A DNA stretch of 7,257 nt from Bacteroidota bacterium (GTDB lineage: Bacteria; Bacteroidota; Bacteroidia; Chitinophagales; Saprospiraceae), in contig JAKQGD010000029.1 of the NCBI GenBank assembly GCA_029573365.1, positions 1 to 7,257 on the forward strand, written 5' to 3'. Numbering within the stretch: position 1 is the stretch's first letter; each line of letters opens with the position of its first letter. The translations under genes and the position numbers were made by a program. The notes under the pieces were generated by a model, which worked only from the letters and a program-made list of their open reading frames with translations, was not told the DNA's origin and searched no databases. Shown here one piece after another: positions 1 to 7,060 of this stretch.

Positions 1-1
1 G

Positions 2-961
2 GCCATAGGCGTGGACCTGCTATTTGACATACCCAAAAATCCACAAGCAGACTCTTTGCTCGAAGCTGCACTGGACACCACAAACATAGTACTTGGCTAC
101 TATTTTGAAGAAAACAGAAATCATACATCCACATCCAGCAGCCGGTCGGAGCCCAGGTTTCTGGACCGCGTGTCGACAGGTTACGTCAATCTAGGCAGCA
201 ATGACGGCTTTTCTATTCGCACATTCGAGCCCTTCCATATCGTAGATGGTGTCAATGACACTTCATTTGCCATTAAGCTCGCAGGTATCAAAAACCCAAA
301 AATTATAAAAAACCTGGGGCAAAGAAACAACACCAAGGAATGGATCAATTTTCGCAGAAAACAACCGGGAAAGGCCAATTATACCTATCCTGTAAACAGC
401 GAAAGTATGGACCATTATCCGGTGGTAGGCATCACTAGGTTTCTGGATGAAAAAGACAATTATAGCAGCGATTATTTCAAAGGAAAAATTGTGCTCATAG
501 GATTCATGGGACTCGATGACGGAGACCTCTCCATGAAGGACCGCTATTTCACTCCCCTCAACGAAAAATACAGCGGAAGGTCTATGCCCGACATGCATGG
601 CATCGTGGTCCACGCCAATATTCTGTCTATGGTATTGAGTGATGATTTTATTTCAGAAATCAGCGAAAAATACCTTTACCTTGCTGCTTTTCTCATTTTT
701 TATTTTAATTATTTACTTTTTCGACGCATCGTCAAAAGAAACCTGTTTTTTACCGTGGCAACAGTGCGTCTGATCCAGATTTTACAGTTTATTTTGCTCT
801 TTTCTTTGGCAGTATACCTGATTTCGGCACACAATATAAAATTTAGTTTTATCCTGGTCATCACTGCTGTAATCTTATCCTTTGAAATGTATGAATATTA
901 CCACCACCGGCTCCAAAAAAGATTTGAATCCCTTTTTTTTAATACCCCAAAAAATGCGTAA
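2..961 (+). CDS. CHASE2-domain membrane protein, N-terminus cut off by the window edge
   Basis: The reading frame is open from base 2 and starts inside a CHASE2 domain, an extracytoplasmic sensory domain, with the hallmark AIGVDLLFD. Numbering from the Val/GTG codon at base 11, other family features follow: GYVNLGSNDGFSIR at 57-70, the core KGKIVLIGFMG at 157-167, then YFTP at 179-182 and MHGIVVHANIL at 195-205. Three hydrophobic segments follow at about 221-238, 245-272 and 277-293, the usual C-terminal membrane anchor of CHASE2 proteins. The protein then stops after a short basic tail, about 20 residues past the last segment, so no kinase, cyclase or other output domain follows. The GTG at base 11 is not the true start, because the domain begins upstream. 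The stop overlaps the next gene by 8 bases, which suggests translational coupling. The family assignment is firm. The ligand is unknown. Confidence 0.88.
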   Translation, partial: AIGVDLLFDIPKNPQADSLLEAALDTTNIVLGYYFEENRNHTSTSSSRSEPRFLDRVSTGYVNLGSNDGFSIRTFEPFHIVDGVNDTSFAIKLAGIKNPKIIKNLGQRNNTKEWINFRRKQPGKANYTYPVNSESMDHYPVVGITRFLDEKDNYSSDYFKGKIVLIGFMGLDDGDLSMKDRYFTPLNEKYSGRSMPDMHGIVVHANILSMVLSDDFISEISEKYLYLAAFLIFYFNYLLFRRIVKRNLFFTVATVRLIQILQFILLFSLAVYLISAHNIKFSFILVITAVILSFEMYEYYHHRLQKRFESLFFNTPKNA

Positions 962-1904
962 AATGCAAAAAACCATAACACTAAAATCATTGCCCTGCTT
1001 GCTGGTCACCGCTATGCTGACGCTCACAGGAATATGTGCAAGAACCCAGGCCCTGACAGTCACAGGCATAGAAGGTGACGTATACGTCAGATATGTAAAA
1101 AACGGCAAGGAACACTACAACAAGATGGTGTACGGACCTGTAGCAAATGCCGACAAAGTAATACTCAAGGACGGGAGCAAACTCAGGCTTGTAAACGACA
1201 AAAACATGATTTGCAACCTGGACAAACCGGGTGATTACAGGGTGGCGGAACTTCCTTTTACTACACCTGAAAACACACCCCTGTTTGCCAATTTTATCAA
1301 ATATTTCAAGTCGTTTTTTGGCACTCATGACAATCCGGAATCAAAAGCCAATTATAAAAATACCATTTTTGCTATATCACGTGGCAAGGAAGGCAGCATT
1401 TCGCCCGATTTCCCCATGGCCGGCATCTTGCCATACGGGCGGCTCGGAGGTATGCCCTTTTACTGGACCCACGAGTGCGAAAAGTGCTCTTATACGGTCA
1501 GAGTTTACGACATGGAAACCAAAAAAGAAGTTTTTGGCATGACCACAGATAAGCACTCTCTCGATATGAAAACCAGTGACAACATACTGCGTCCAGGTAA
1601 AAAATATTACTGGGAAGTAAGCGAAACAGACAAGGAGACGGCTTCCGCCAAAGTATATTTTCAGATGAGCAACGGTGCTGATTTTGAAGAAAAAATTTCT
1701 GTACTAAAGAGAGAAGCAGATTTCGAAGGCAACAGCCTCGGAGAAACTGCCAGAAACATATACATCCTTAGTCAGTTAGAAGAAGAAGGCCTGATCAATT
1801 ATGCCGTTCTTTATGGTCTGTATCTAAGGTCAGCATATCCCAGCGAAGACATCCTCGGCAATGTCGTAGACAGACTGTGGTATGACCACCTGATGAAGCA
1901 GTAA
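954..1904 (+). CDS. Secreted FecR-like domain protein, partner of the CHASE2 gene
   Basis: I place the start at ATG 954, which gives 316 residues. The frame is open further upstream to ATG 882, but that would overlap the CHASE2 gene by 80 bases and spoil the signal peptide. ATG 963 is an alternative. The N-terminus reads as a Sec signal peptide (basic 1-11, hydrophobic 12-28, probable cut after TQA at 33). Residues 34-100 resemble the FecR beta-domain: VTGIEGDVYVR, then VANADKVILKDGSKLRLV, then a GDYRV strand. Residues 155-240 (PFYWTHE, YTVRVYD, then LRPGKKYYWEV) look like an Ig/FN3-type beta-sandwich. The C-terminus (246-316) is helical and TPR-like. There is no cytoplasmic anti-sigma segment or later membrane helix, so this is not a classical FecR sigma regulator. 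A role as periplasmic partner of the CHASE2 protein is inferred from gene overlap. The FecR-like call is moderate. Confidence 0.78.
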   Translation: MRKMQKTITLKSLPCLLVTAMLTLTGICARTQALTVTGIEGDVYVRYVKNGKEHYNKMVYGPVANADKVILKDGSKLRLVNDKNMICNLDKPGDYRVAELPFTTPENTPLFANFIKYFKSFFGTHDNPESKANYKNTIFAISRGKEGSISPDFPMAGILPYGRLGGMPFYWTHECEKCSYTVRVYDMETKKEVFGMTTDKHSLDMKTSDNILRPGKKYYWEVSETDKETASAKVYFQMSNGADFEEKISVLKREADFEGNSLGETARNIYILSQLEEEGLINYAVLYGLYLRSAYPSEDILGNVVDRLWYDHLMKQ

Positions 1905-1923
1905 ATGCAATAGACATTTTTTT
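1903..1923 (+). terminator. Weak terminator-like hairpin after the CHASE2/FecR-like pair
   Basis: AAATG at 1903-1907 can pair with CATTT at 1915-1919 around a 7-base loop, and a run of seven T residues covers 1917-1923. The stem is short and A/T-rich and begins in the stop codon. It lies where the operon should end, but it is not strong enough to be certain. Confidence 0.3.
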
Positions 1924-1972
1924 AGTCCTGGTTTATTGACAAGGCTTAATCAGCAGCAAATATATTCGTGGA

Positions 1973-2020
1973 GTGGTTGACTTTGCACCGGAATTAGTGG
2001 TTCACTTTACTCCGGAATAC
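1973..2020. repeat. Two adjacent 24-base repeats resembling IS21-family terminal repeats
   Basis: The units are 1973-1996 and 1997-2020, directly abutting, with 19 of 24 positions identical. The shared blocks, in order, are GTGGTT, ACTTT, a C, and CCGGAAT. IS21-family elements carry multiple short repeats of this general kind (a GTGGT..ACTTT....CCGGAAT theme) at their ends, where transposase binds. The match to that family is from memory, not from a search. No third unit could be aligned on either side and no istA or istB remnant is nearby, so this would be a solo or decayed end. A binding site for a host regulator is the alternative. Confidence 0.5.
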
Positions 2021-2341
2021 TTATTGAAGTTATTTTCTAGATTCGGAAAATAGTATAAACTGTTTATATTCAGATTCCTTCATTTTATTACCAACGAAAA
2101 TTATCTACGATATTTTTGACAATGTCCTTTTGGTAGATGTCATTGACACGGAAACGGAAAAGATATTTACTGGTTACGGTAAAATTATACGTATATCCAT
2201 ATTCAGATTCAGATTCAACACACAGCCATGGCATCACGCTAAGGCATGTACAAGCTACGCACAGCGAGGTCTCGATTGTTAAAGCAAGCTTCATTACCCC
2301 CACCCTTCAAAATTTCAAATCATCAAATGAACTTAAAACAT

Positions 2342-2349
2342 TAGCTTTG
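2342..2349 (+). promoter_or_regulatory. Candidate promoter -7 element for the sugar symporter gene
   Basis: TAGCTTTG matches the Bacteroidota -7 consensus TAnnTTTG exactly. A start of transcription about 7 bases downstream would leave a leader of roughly 15 bases before ATG 2371. No good TTTG -33 element is visible at the expected distance; the nearest candidate is TTTC at 2313-2316, which is too far. A second -7-like match, TATTTTTG at 2111-2118, would give a leader of about 250 bases. Confidence 0.4.
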
Positions 2350-2370
2350 TTGGCATAAATCAAAACAACC

Positions 2371-3729
2371 ATGGCAACCACAGCAGGTAATGCTACACCC
2401 ACTTCTGACCACAGGCCAAAAACTGCTTTGTCCCTGTCGCAGATCATCAACATGAACTTCGGTTTTTTTGGAATCCAATACAGTTTCGGGCTACAACAGA
2501 CGGCAATCAACCCGATTTATACCTTTCTGCACGCCAATCCCGACGAATTGCCAATACTGAATCTAGCCGGACCCATGACAGGCCTGCTTATCCAGCCTAT
2601 CATAGGTGCCCTAAGCGACAAGACCTGGAGCCCCCGGTGGGGACGACGTAAACCTTACTTCCTGATCGGGGCCATCACTTGCAGTATAGCCTTGTTTTTT
2701 ATGCCTTTCAGCTCGGCCCTTTGGATGGCAGCCGGTCTGCTGTGGATCCTCGATGCGGGCAACAACACAGCCATGGAGCCGTACCGTGCTTTTGTGGCCG
2801 ACAAACTGCCCCGCAGCCAATATGCCAAAGGTTTTCTTACCCAGAGCTTCTTTACCGGATTGGGCATCACTCTGGCCAATCTTTCTCTGTATTTTTTTCA
2901 GCAGCTCTGGGACGGAAAGGCAGCTACAGGTATACCATACTGGGTTTTCGGTGCCTTTTTTGTAGGGTCCTTCTGTTCGATTGCGTCGGTTCTTTGGTCC
3001 ATAAGCACCACTCCGGAAATACCACCCACAGATCAGGAACTCGCCCAATTGAAAGCATCTAAGGTTTACGGACTAAAGGCGATAGTAGAACCATTCAGAG
3101 AAATTTTTGAATCCATATCCGTTATGCCACGGACCCTCTGGCAGTTGGCACTGGTGTACCTTTTCCAATGGTATGCCATGTTTTGCTACTGGCAATATGT
3201 GTCACATTCCATAGCCAAAAGCGTATGGAAAACAAGCTCATCCGAAAACATGGAACTATACTCAGAGGCAGCAGGCTGGACAGGGCTGGTCAACGGATTT
3301 TACAATATTGTCACCTTTTTGTCGGCATTCGGCCTGGTGTGGATGGCTAAAAAGTTCAGTGCACGGTATGTACACGCATTCTGTCTGTTGCTGGCAGCCC
3401 TGGCCTTGTTAATCATGCCGGGCATAGAAAACAAGTATCTGTTGTTTGCTCCTATGGTGGGGTTTGGCATCGCATGGGCTAGCATGATGGGCATACCTTA
3501 CATCATGGTAGCCAGCAGCATACCACCTGCCAAAAACGGCGTGTATATGGGCATTGTCAATATGATGATTGTCATACCCATGATTATACAGACCCTAAGC
3601 TTTGGATGGGTATACGACCACGTGTTGGGAGCCGACCCCGGCCAGGCACTCAGATTTGCAGGAATACTGCTTCTGGTTGCTTCGCTTGCTACCCTGATGA
3701 TCAAAGCCAGTGAAGTGGAGGTAGAATGA
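2371..3729 (+). CDS. MFS sugar:cation symporter, SLC45/sucrose-transporter (GPH-like) type
   Basis: This 452-residue protein has about twelve hydrophobic segments, the normal size and topology of the superfamily. Inner-membrane import of a sugar, probably a disaccharide or glucoside, with a cation is the family role. Diagnostic features are the loop 2-3 signature IGALSDKTWSPRWGRRKPY at 78-96 with its RWGRRKPY core, the LDAGNNTAMEPYRAFVAD stretch at 127-144 typical of sucrose/SLC45 transporters, and the second-half motif NGVYMGIVNMM at 389-399. A hydrophilic linker at about 213-235 separates the two six-helix halves. The start is ATG 2371, with stop codons just upstream and the A-rich leader usual in Bacteroidota. 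It appears to be a single-gene transcript. No susC/susD or glycosidase gene adjoins it, so the substrate cannot be named. The family is certain; the substrate is inferred. Confidence 0.93.
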   Translation: MATTAGNATPTSDHRPKTALSLSQIINMNFGFFGIQYSFGLQQTAINPIYTFLHANPDELPILNLAGPMTGLLIQPIIGALSDKTWSPRWGRRKPYFLIGAITCSIALFFMPFSSALWMAAGLLWILDAGNNTAMEPYRAFVADKLPRSQYAKGFLTQSFFTGLGITLANLSLYFFQQLWDGKAATGIPYWVFGAFFVGSFCSIASVLWSISTTPEIPPTDQELAQLKASKVYGLKAIVEPFREIFESISVMPRTLWQLALVYLFQWYAMFCYWQYVSHSIAKSVWKTSSSENMELYSEAAGWTGLVNGFYNIVTFLSAFGLVWMAKKFSARYVHAFCLLLAALALLIMPGIENKYLLFAPMVGFGIAWASMMGIPYIMVASSIPPAKNGVYMGIVNMMIVIPMIIQTLSFGWVYDHVLGADPGQALRFAGILLLVASLATLMIKASEVEVE

Positions 3730-3795
3730 ATATATAAAGCAGTTAAAATCAGGTTAAACCGGACTGTTCAGACATCACTTTTTAAAAGTTTAGAT

Positions 3796-3803
3796 TATTT
3801 TTG
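3796..3803 (+). promoter_or_regulatory. Candidate promoter -7 element before the lipoprotein gene
   Basis: TATTTTTG fits the Bacteroidota -7 consensus TAnnTTTG, and a T-run at 3779-3783 could serve as a poor -33 element. Transcription would start around 3808-3812, only 4-8 bases before ATG 3816, so the message would be almost leaderless. The same 13 bases TATTTTTGACAAT also occur at 2111-2123. Confidence 0.3.
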
Positions 3804-3815
3804 ACAATAAAAATT

Positions 3816-4085
3816 ATGAACACAGATTATGGTAAATTTGTCTGGATTGGGCTTTTGGTATCCGTGGTTTCGGGATGTATCATACCGGCAAAACCCATTT
3901 ACGACAAGCCCTCAAAAAATAATATGAGTTATAATGTAGCCTATCTTTTTGAGCACGATGGCTGCAAGGTTTACAGATTTGAGGACCGTGGCAATTTTGT
4001 TTATTTTACAACATGCATCGGCGAAACCAATTATCAGCAAGACTCTGCCCGGGTTATCAGGAATACGACCATAAAAAGACAATGA
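3816..4085 (+). CDS. Small lipoprotein with a DUF4884-like domain
   Basis: From ATG 3816 the protein has 89 residues. A TTG five codons upstream (3801) is in frame, but the ATG gives a normal lipoprotein signal: a hydrophobic core at 8-19 and a lipobox VVSG-Cys with acylated Cys21. The mature part has no acidic residues right after the Cys, so a Bacteroidota surface-export signal is not evident and a periplasm-facing anchor is more likely. Residues 38-67 (SYNVAYLFEHDGCKVYRFED, then GNFVYFTTC) match what I recall of DUF4884, a small-lipoprotein family of unknown function. Cys50 and Cys67 could form a disulfide. It lies 86 bases after the symporter gene and converges with the peptidase gene. 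No function can be given. Confidence 0.82.
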   Translation: MNTDYGKFVWIGLLVSVVSGCIIPAKPIYDKPSKNNMSYNVAYLFEHDGCKVYRFEDRGNFVYFTTCIGETNYQQDSARVIRNTTIKRQ

Positions 4086-4089
4086 GGCG

Positions 4090-4111
4090 ACCTAAATCGT
4101 TTGCCTTAGGT
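4090..4111. terminator. Small hairpin between convergent genes, possible bidirectional terminator
   Basis: ACCTAA at 4090-4095 pairs perfectly with TTAGGT at 4106-4111 around a 10-base loop, in the 59-base gap between the converging lipoprotein and M1 peptidase genes. A second small stem, AGGAT/ATCCT, follows at about 4127-4145. Neither is followed by a strong T-run, so the terminator role rests mostly on location. Confidence 0.25.
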
Positions 4112-4144
4112 ATTAAACAGGGTAAAGGATAAATCAGAAATCCT

Positions 4145-6007
4145 CTACTTAACCGGGTCTTTCTGCAACATGACTCTGGGGTACACATTGTTTTCCCTGT
4201 CTGTATCTGCCAGTCTCTGTGATGCGTCGATTTCCAGTTTTTCGATGTCTCTGATGTTCTGATCTATATTGAGGCTGTAAGTAGGATGTGTCCAGGGCCA
4301 GTCAGCCATCACCTTGAACCGGTCAAAAAAGCGGTCTCCCTTTTTCTCTCCCCTCATGATTTCCATCGGTATGTAATATTTGTATTCTTTCCCGTCTTTG
4401 GTCCTGACGGTGATGTCAAGAGGCATCGGCATATTGCCTTTCCTGCGGATAATGACGGTTTTGCCACGCATATCCTCTATGTCGTAGTCAATAGTTTGCG
4501 TCGTATTTACAAAATATTCTCTGAACCAATCCAATTCCAGACCGCTGGATTTTTCCATGATACGGACAAAATCATTGGCATTGGGGTGTTTAAACTTCCA
4601 CGCGTTGAAGTACATCAGCATACCTTTGTCAAATGCTGTCTCTCCTATGATGTATCTCAACTGCTCCAGGAATACCTCCCCCTTGGTATAACTACCCACG
4701 CCATAGGCAGTATTGGTCATAAAATGATCGGCATGGGTCGAAAGCGGCTCCTCTTTTCCGCTAAGGGCAAAATTGATGTATCCTTTTACTTCTTCCATAT
4801 GCGGATTGGCTTCTGTCTCGCCGGGGATGAGTTTTTTAGCCTTGAGATGGTTCATGACCTCGTTGCCGGCGTATGAGGTAAACCCTTCGTCCATCCATGC
4901 ATAAAGGGCCTCATTGGACCCCAAAATGCCCTGGTACCAGCTATGGAGCAATTCATGAACAGATACACCTACCAGGCTTACCAGATTCCTTTCACCGGTG
5001 ATGAGGGTAGCCATGGGATATTCCATCCCCCCGTCGCCTCCCTGTATAAATGAATATTCCGGATAAGGATACTGGCCGTATTTTTTATTTATAAATCTGA
5101 ATGCCTCAGCCATGATAACCGGAAGTTTCTGCCAGTTGTCTGTGGTTTTGTCCCCTGGTTGAAAAAAACATCTGATTACAGGAACTCCCTCTTCCTGCAG
5201 ACTTATTTGCTTGTAGTCTGGATCTGCGGCCCACACAAAATCGTGTACATCCTTTGCCTTGAAATGCCAGGTTAGCTTTTCTGGCCTGGCAACGGGTTCT
5301 GAGGACGAATATCCGTACCCTGCTTCGCCGGCATTCTGGAGGACACCGGTGGCAGCGACTATGTAGTTGGAGGGCAGGGTGAGCTTCACATCAAATTCGC
5401 CAAAAATCCCGTAAAATTCCCGACCTACATAGGGATTGGCGTGCCATCCCTGATAGTCGTAGTTGCACATCTTGGGATACCACTGTGACATCGAGTACTC
5501 TATGCCTTCCCTGCTAAAGCGACCCGACCTACGGACCTGCAGAGGCACCTGCCCCTGGAATTCCATGTCAAAAGTCACCGTACTATGAGGCATTACCGGT
5601 TCGCTCAGCTGTACTTCCAGAATGGTGCCTACTGTTTTATGCAGCACCTTGCGGCCATTCATCTTGAGGCCGTCGACCTTAAGAAATCCCTGCTCGTCTT
5701 TTTTGAGTTTAACGATCCTGTCAGCCACTCTTTTGTCAGGGTCGGGCAGATTGCGTGAACGCACATCCATCATGCTGTTTGGCTGAAAAGCATTGAAATA
5801 AAGATGATAAAACACCTTGTAAAGTGTATCAGGACTGTTGTTTGTAAATTCGAGCCTTTGAGTGCCCTTAAACTGGTGTTTTTTAATGTTAAAATCCACG
5901 TCCATCACATAGCTGACCTTTTGTTGCCACCTTTCGGGTTGTCCCAATGCAGCAAAGCCACAAAACAAAGCCATCAGGCTAACGATCATTTTCTTCGGTG
6001 GTATCAT
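4145..6007 (-). CDS. Secreted M1-family zinc aminopeptidase
   Basis: This 620-residue protein belongs to the gluzincin M1 peptidases, which remove N-terminal amino acids from peptides. Residues 1-23 form a signal peptide ending in Leu-Gly-Gln, so it acts in the periplasm or outside. ATG at codon 7 (5987-5989) is an alternative start. An N-terminal beta-domain (about 28-260) precedes the catalytic domain. The exopeptidase motif appears as GGMEY at 326-330 in place of GAMEN. Zinc ligands are His351 and His355 in HELLH and Glu374 after exactly 18 residues; Glu352 is the catalytic base. Tyr440 in SYTKG fits the catalytic tyrosine. The tail (505-600) contains RRKGNMPMPLDITV, seen in short bacterial M1 members, and there is no long ERAP-type C-terminal domain. 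All key residues are present. It follows the CPBP gene by 34 bases and is probably co-transcribed with it. Confidence 0.95.
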   Translation of the reverse strand: MIPPKKMIVSLMALFCGFAALGQPERWQQKVSYVMDVDFNIKKHQFKGTQRLEFTNNSPDTLYKVFYHLYFNAFQPNSMMDVRSRNLPDPDKRVADRIVKLKKDEQGFLKVDGLKMNGRKVLHKTVGTILEVQLSEPVMPHSTVTFDMEFQGQVPLQVRRSGRFSREGIEYSMSQWYPKMCNYDYQGWHANPYVGREFYGIFGEFDVKLTLPSNYIVAATGVLQNAGEAGYGYSSSEPVARPEKLTWHFKAKDVHDFVWAADPDYKQISLQEEGVPVIRCFFQPGDKTTDNWQKLPVIMAEAFRFINKKYGQYPYPEYSFIQGGDGGMEYPMATLITGERNLVSLVGVSVHELLHSWYQGILGSNEALYAWMDEGFTSYAGNEVMNHLKAKKLIPGETEANPHMEEVKGYINFALSGKEEPLSTHADHFMTNTAYGVGSYTKGEVFLEQLRYIIGETAFDKGMLMYFNAWKFKHPNANDFVRIMEKSSGLELDWFREYFVNTTQTIDYDIEDMRGKTVIIRRKGNMPMPLDITVRTKDGKEYKYYIPMEIMRGEKKGDRFFDRFKVMADWPWTHPTYSLNIDQNIRDIEKLEIDASQRLADTDRENNVYPRVMLQKDPVK

Positions 6008-6041
6008 AATTAAACTACTCTTTTTTAAGGTTAATCAGCAA

Positions 6042-7037
6042 TCAGGGTTCTACCGCCAGCACCGTTTCCGGCTTATGTACGGGTTTCAAAATATGATCAA
6101 ACGGAGGCCATCCGTATTTTCTTTTGCTTATTGCTGTAAAAATCAATGCAGCTATGACAAATCCAAGAGTCATGAGCCACGGCCTGACTTCTGATGTTAT
6201 AAACAGACTGTCTGTCTGCAATACTCCACCTTCATAAGAAAACAGAGTGGCTCCAAAAAAATTGGTAGCCGCGTGCACCCCGAGGGCAAGCTCCAGACCA
6301 TCGTCCATCACAGTGATAACAGCAAGAAACAACCCGGCAATCACATAATAAAGTTGCATGGTCCAAAATCCAAATTTTGCAACTTCAGGATTGGTGCCAT
6401 GCATCAGGCCAAACATGATACTTGAGACCAGGACAGGTATCCATTTATTGTGTGTGAGGACGCCTAGCCCCTGCATGATGTAACCTCTGAAAAAAATCTC
6501 CTCAAAGCTGGTCTGTACGGGCAGCAGGGTGAGACTGATTACCATAAGTGGCAGAAATCCCGCACCATTCCACCGAAAAGTGTAAGAGCCGGGATAAATC
6601 ACATATGTAGCTCCTTCAAGCAGGAGAGAAAGGAAAAGCCAGAAGCCAAAACCAAAAAATATCCTTTTCCAGTCTATGGCCGACCTGTGGGTAATCACAT
6701 CCAACAATTTTTTATCATGAAGAGATCTGATTACAATAATCAATGCCGTCATGGCTACCACAAACATCATAATCAGTAGTACCAGCCCCAGATTTTTGTT
6801 TACACCCACGGCACTAAAATCCATAGTTTTTTCAAACCTGGCTAGTGCCTCCTGTCCGAGAGAAGGCTCGTCGTACATACGCCACAGTATGGCTCCGTAA
6901 AGAAACATCTGGCCAGCCATATAACCCACCACGACTGCTACAATACCTACCAGGTACCGCCACCAGTCGTTGGGCCCTTTATAAGCCATTTGAAAAAAGT
7001 CAGACTCCGTTAGGGATGCAGCCGGATGATTAATCAC
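6042..7037 (-). CDS. CPBP-family intramembrane glutamic protease/metalloprotease
   Basis: This 331-residue polytopic protein carries the three CPBP (Abi/Rce1-like) motifs: EEIFFRG at 179-185, FGLMH at 209-213, and HAATN at 255-259. These supply the active-site Glu179/Glu180 with Arg184, His213, and His255 with Asn259. About eight hydrophobic segments are visible, with a core of six around the motifs and extra helices at 27-52 and 83-104. Family members are CAAX-protease relatives that cleave within or near the membrane, sometimes in bacteriocin immunity or maturation; the substrate here is unknown. The frame starts with GTG at 7035-7037. ATG at codon 17 (6987-6989) would still keep all membrane helices, so the start is uncertain. 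The C-terminal 25 residues are hydrophilic. It is the first gene of a probable two-gene unit with the M1 peptidase. No bacteriocin gene is nearby. Confidence 0.92.
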   Translation of the reverse strand: MINHPAASLTESDFFQMAYKGPNDWWRYLVGIVAVVVGYMAGQMFLYGAILWRMYDEPSLGQEALARFEKTMDFSAVGVNKNLGLVLLIMMFVVAMTALIIVIRSLHDKKLLDVITHRSAIDWKRIFFGFGFWLFLSLLLEGATYVIYPGSYTFRWNGAGFLPLMVISLTLLPVQTSFEEIFFRGYIMQGLGVLTHNKWIPVLVSSIMFGLMHGTNPEVAKFGFWTMQLYYVIAGLFLAVITVMDDGLELALGVHAATNFFGATLFSYEGGVLQTDSLFITSEVRPWLMTLGFVIAALIFTAISKRKYGWPPFDHILKPVHKPETVLAVEP

Positions 7038-7060
7038 TTATAATCGATTTAAAACAGGGC

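Larger units (their letters stand above)
1905..2370. other. 466-base gap with no convincing gene; possible mobile-element relic
   Basis: No reading frame here looks like a real gene. A 71-codon minus-strand frame (2088-2303) and a 73-codon plus-strand frame (2137-2358) exist, but neither shows a recognisable motif. The stretch contains a terminator-like hairpin at its left end, the two IS21-like 24-base repeats at 1973-2020, a 12-base direct repeat ATATTCAGATTC at 2066-2077 and 2199-2210 (the second copy runs on with another AGATTC), and -7 promoter matches at 2111 and 2342. It is A/T-rich compared with the flanking genes. The best reading is an intergenic region carrying the eroded end of an insertion sequence, but no transposase fragment is recognisable. 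Confidence 0.5.

Noticed and set aside
882..953. Extended start of the FecR-like gene at ATG 882
   Set aside because: It would overlap the CHASE2 gene by 80 bases and put 24 hydrophilic residues before a normal signal peptide; ATG 954 fits better.
1973..2020. CRISPR array
   Set aside because: The two units abut with no spacer between them and differ at five positions, and there are only two copies.
1905..2370. tRNA, small RNA or riboswitch in the long gap
   Set aside because: I found no cloverleaf, conserved riboswitch core or strong terminator that would support an RNA gene.
2611..3048. Minus-strand frame of 145 codons inside the symporter gene
   Set aside because: It is antisense to a strongly supported transporter, is rich in Arg/Gly/Pro from the shadow frame, and has no motif.
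4286..4876. Plus-strand frame of 196 codons inside the M1 peptidase gene
   Set aside because: It is the antisense shadow of an intact peptidase that includes catalytic-domain codons; no independent domain or leader is visible.
6042..7037. Bacteriocin maturation or immunity role for the CPBP protein
   Set aside because: No small double-glycine peptide, ABC exporter or two-component system is nearby; the neighbour is an M1 peptidase.
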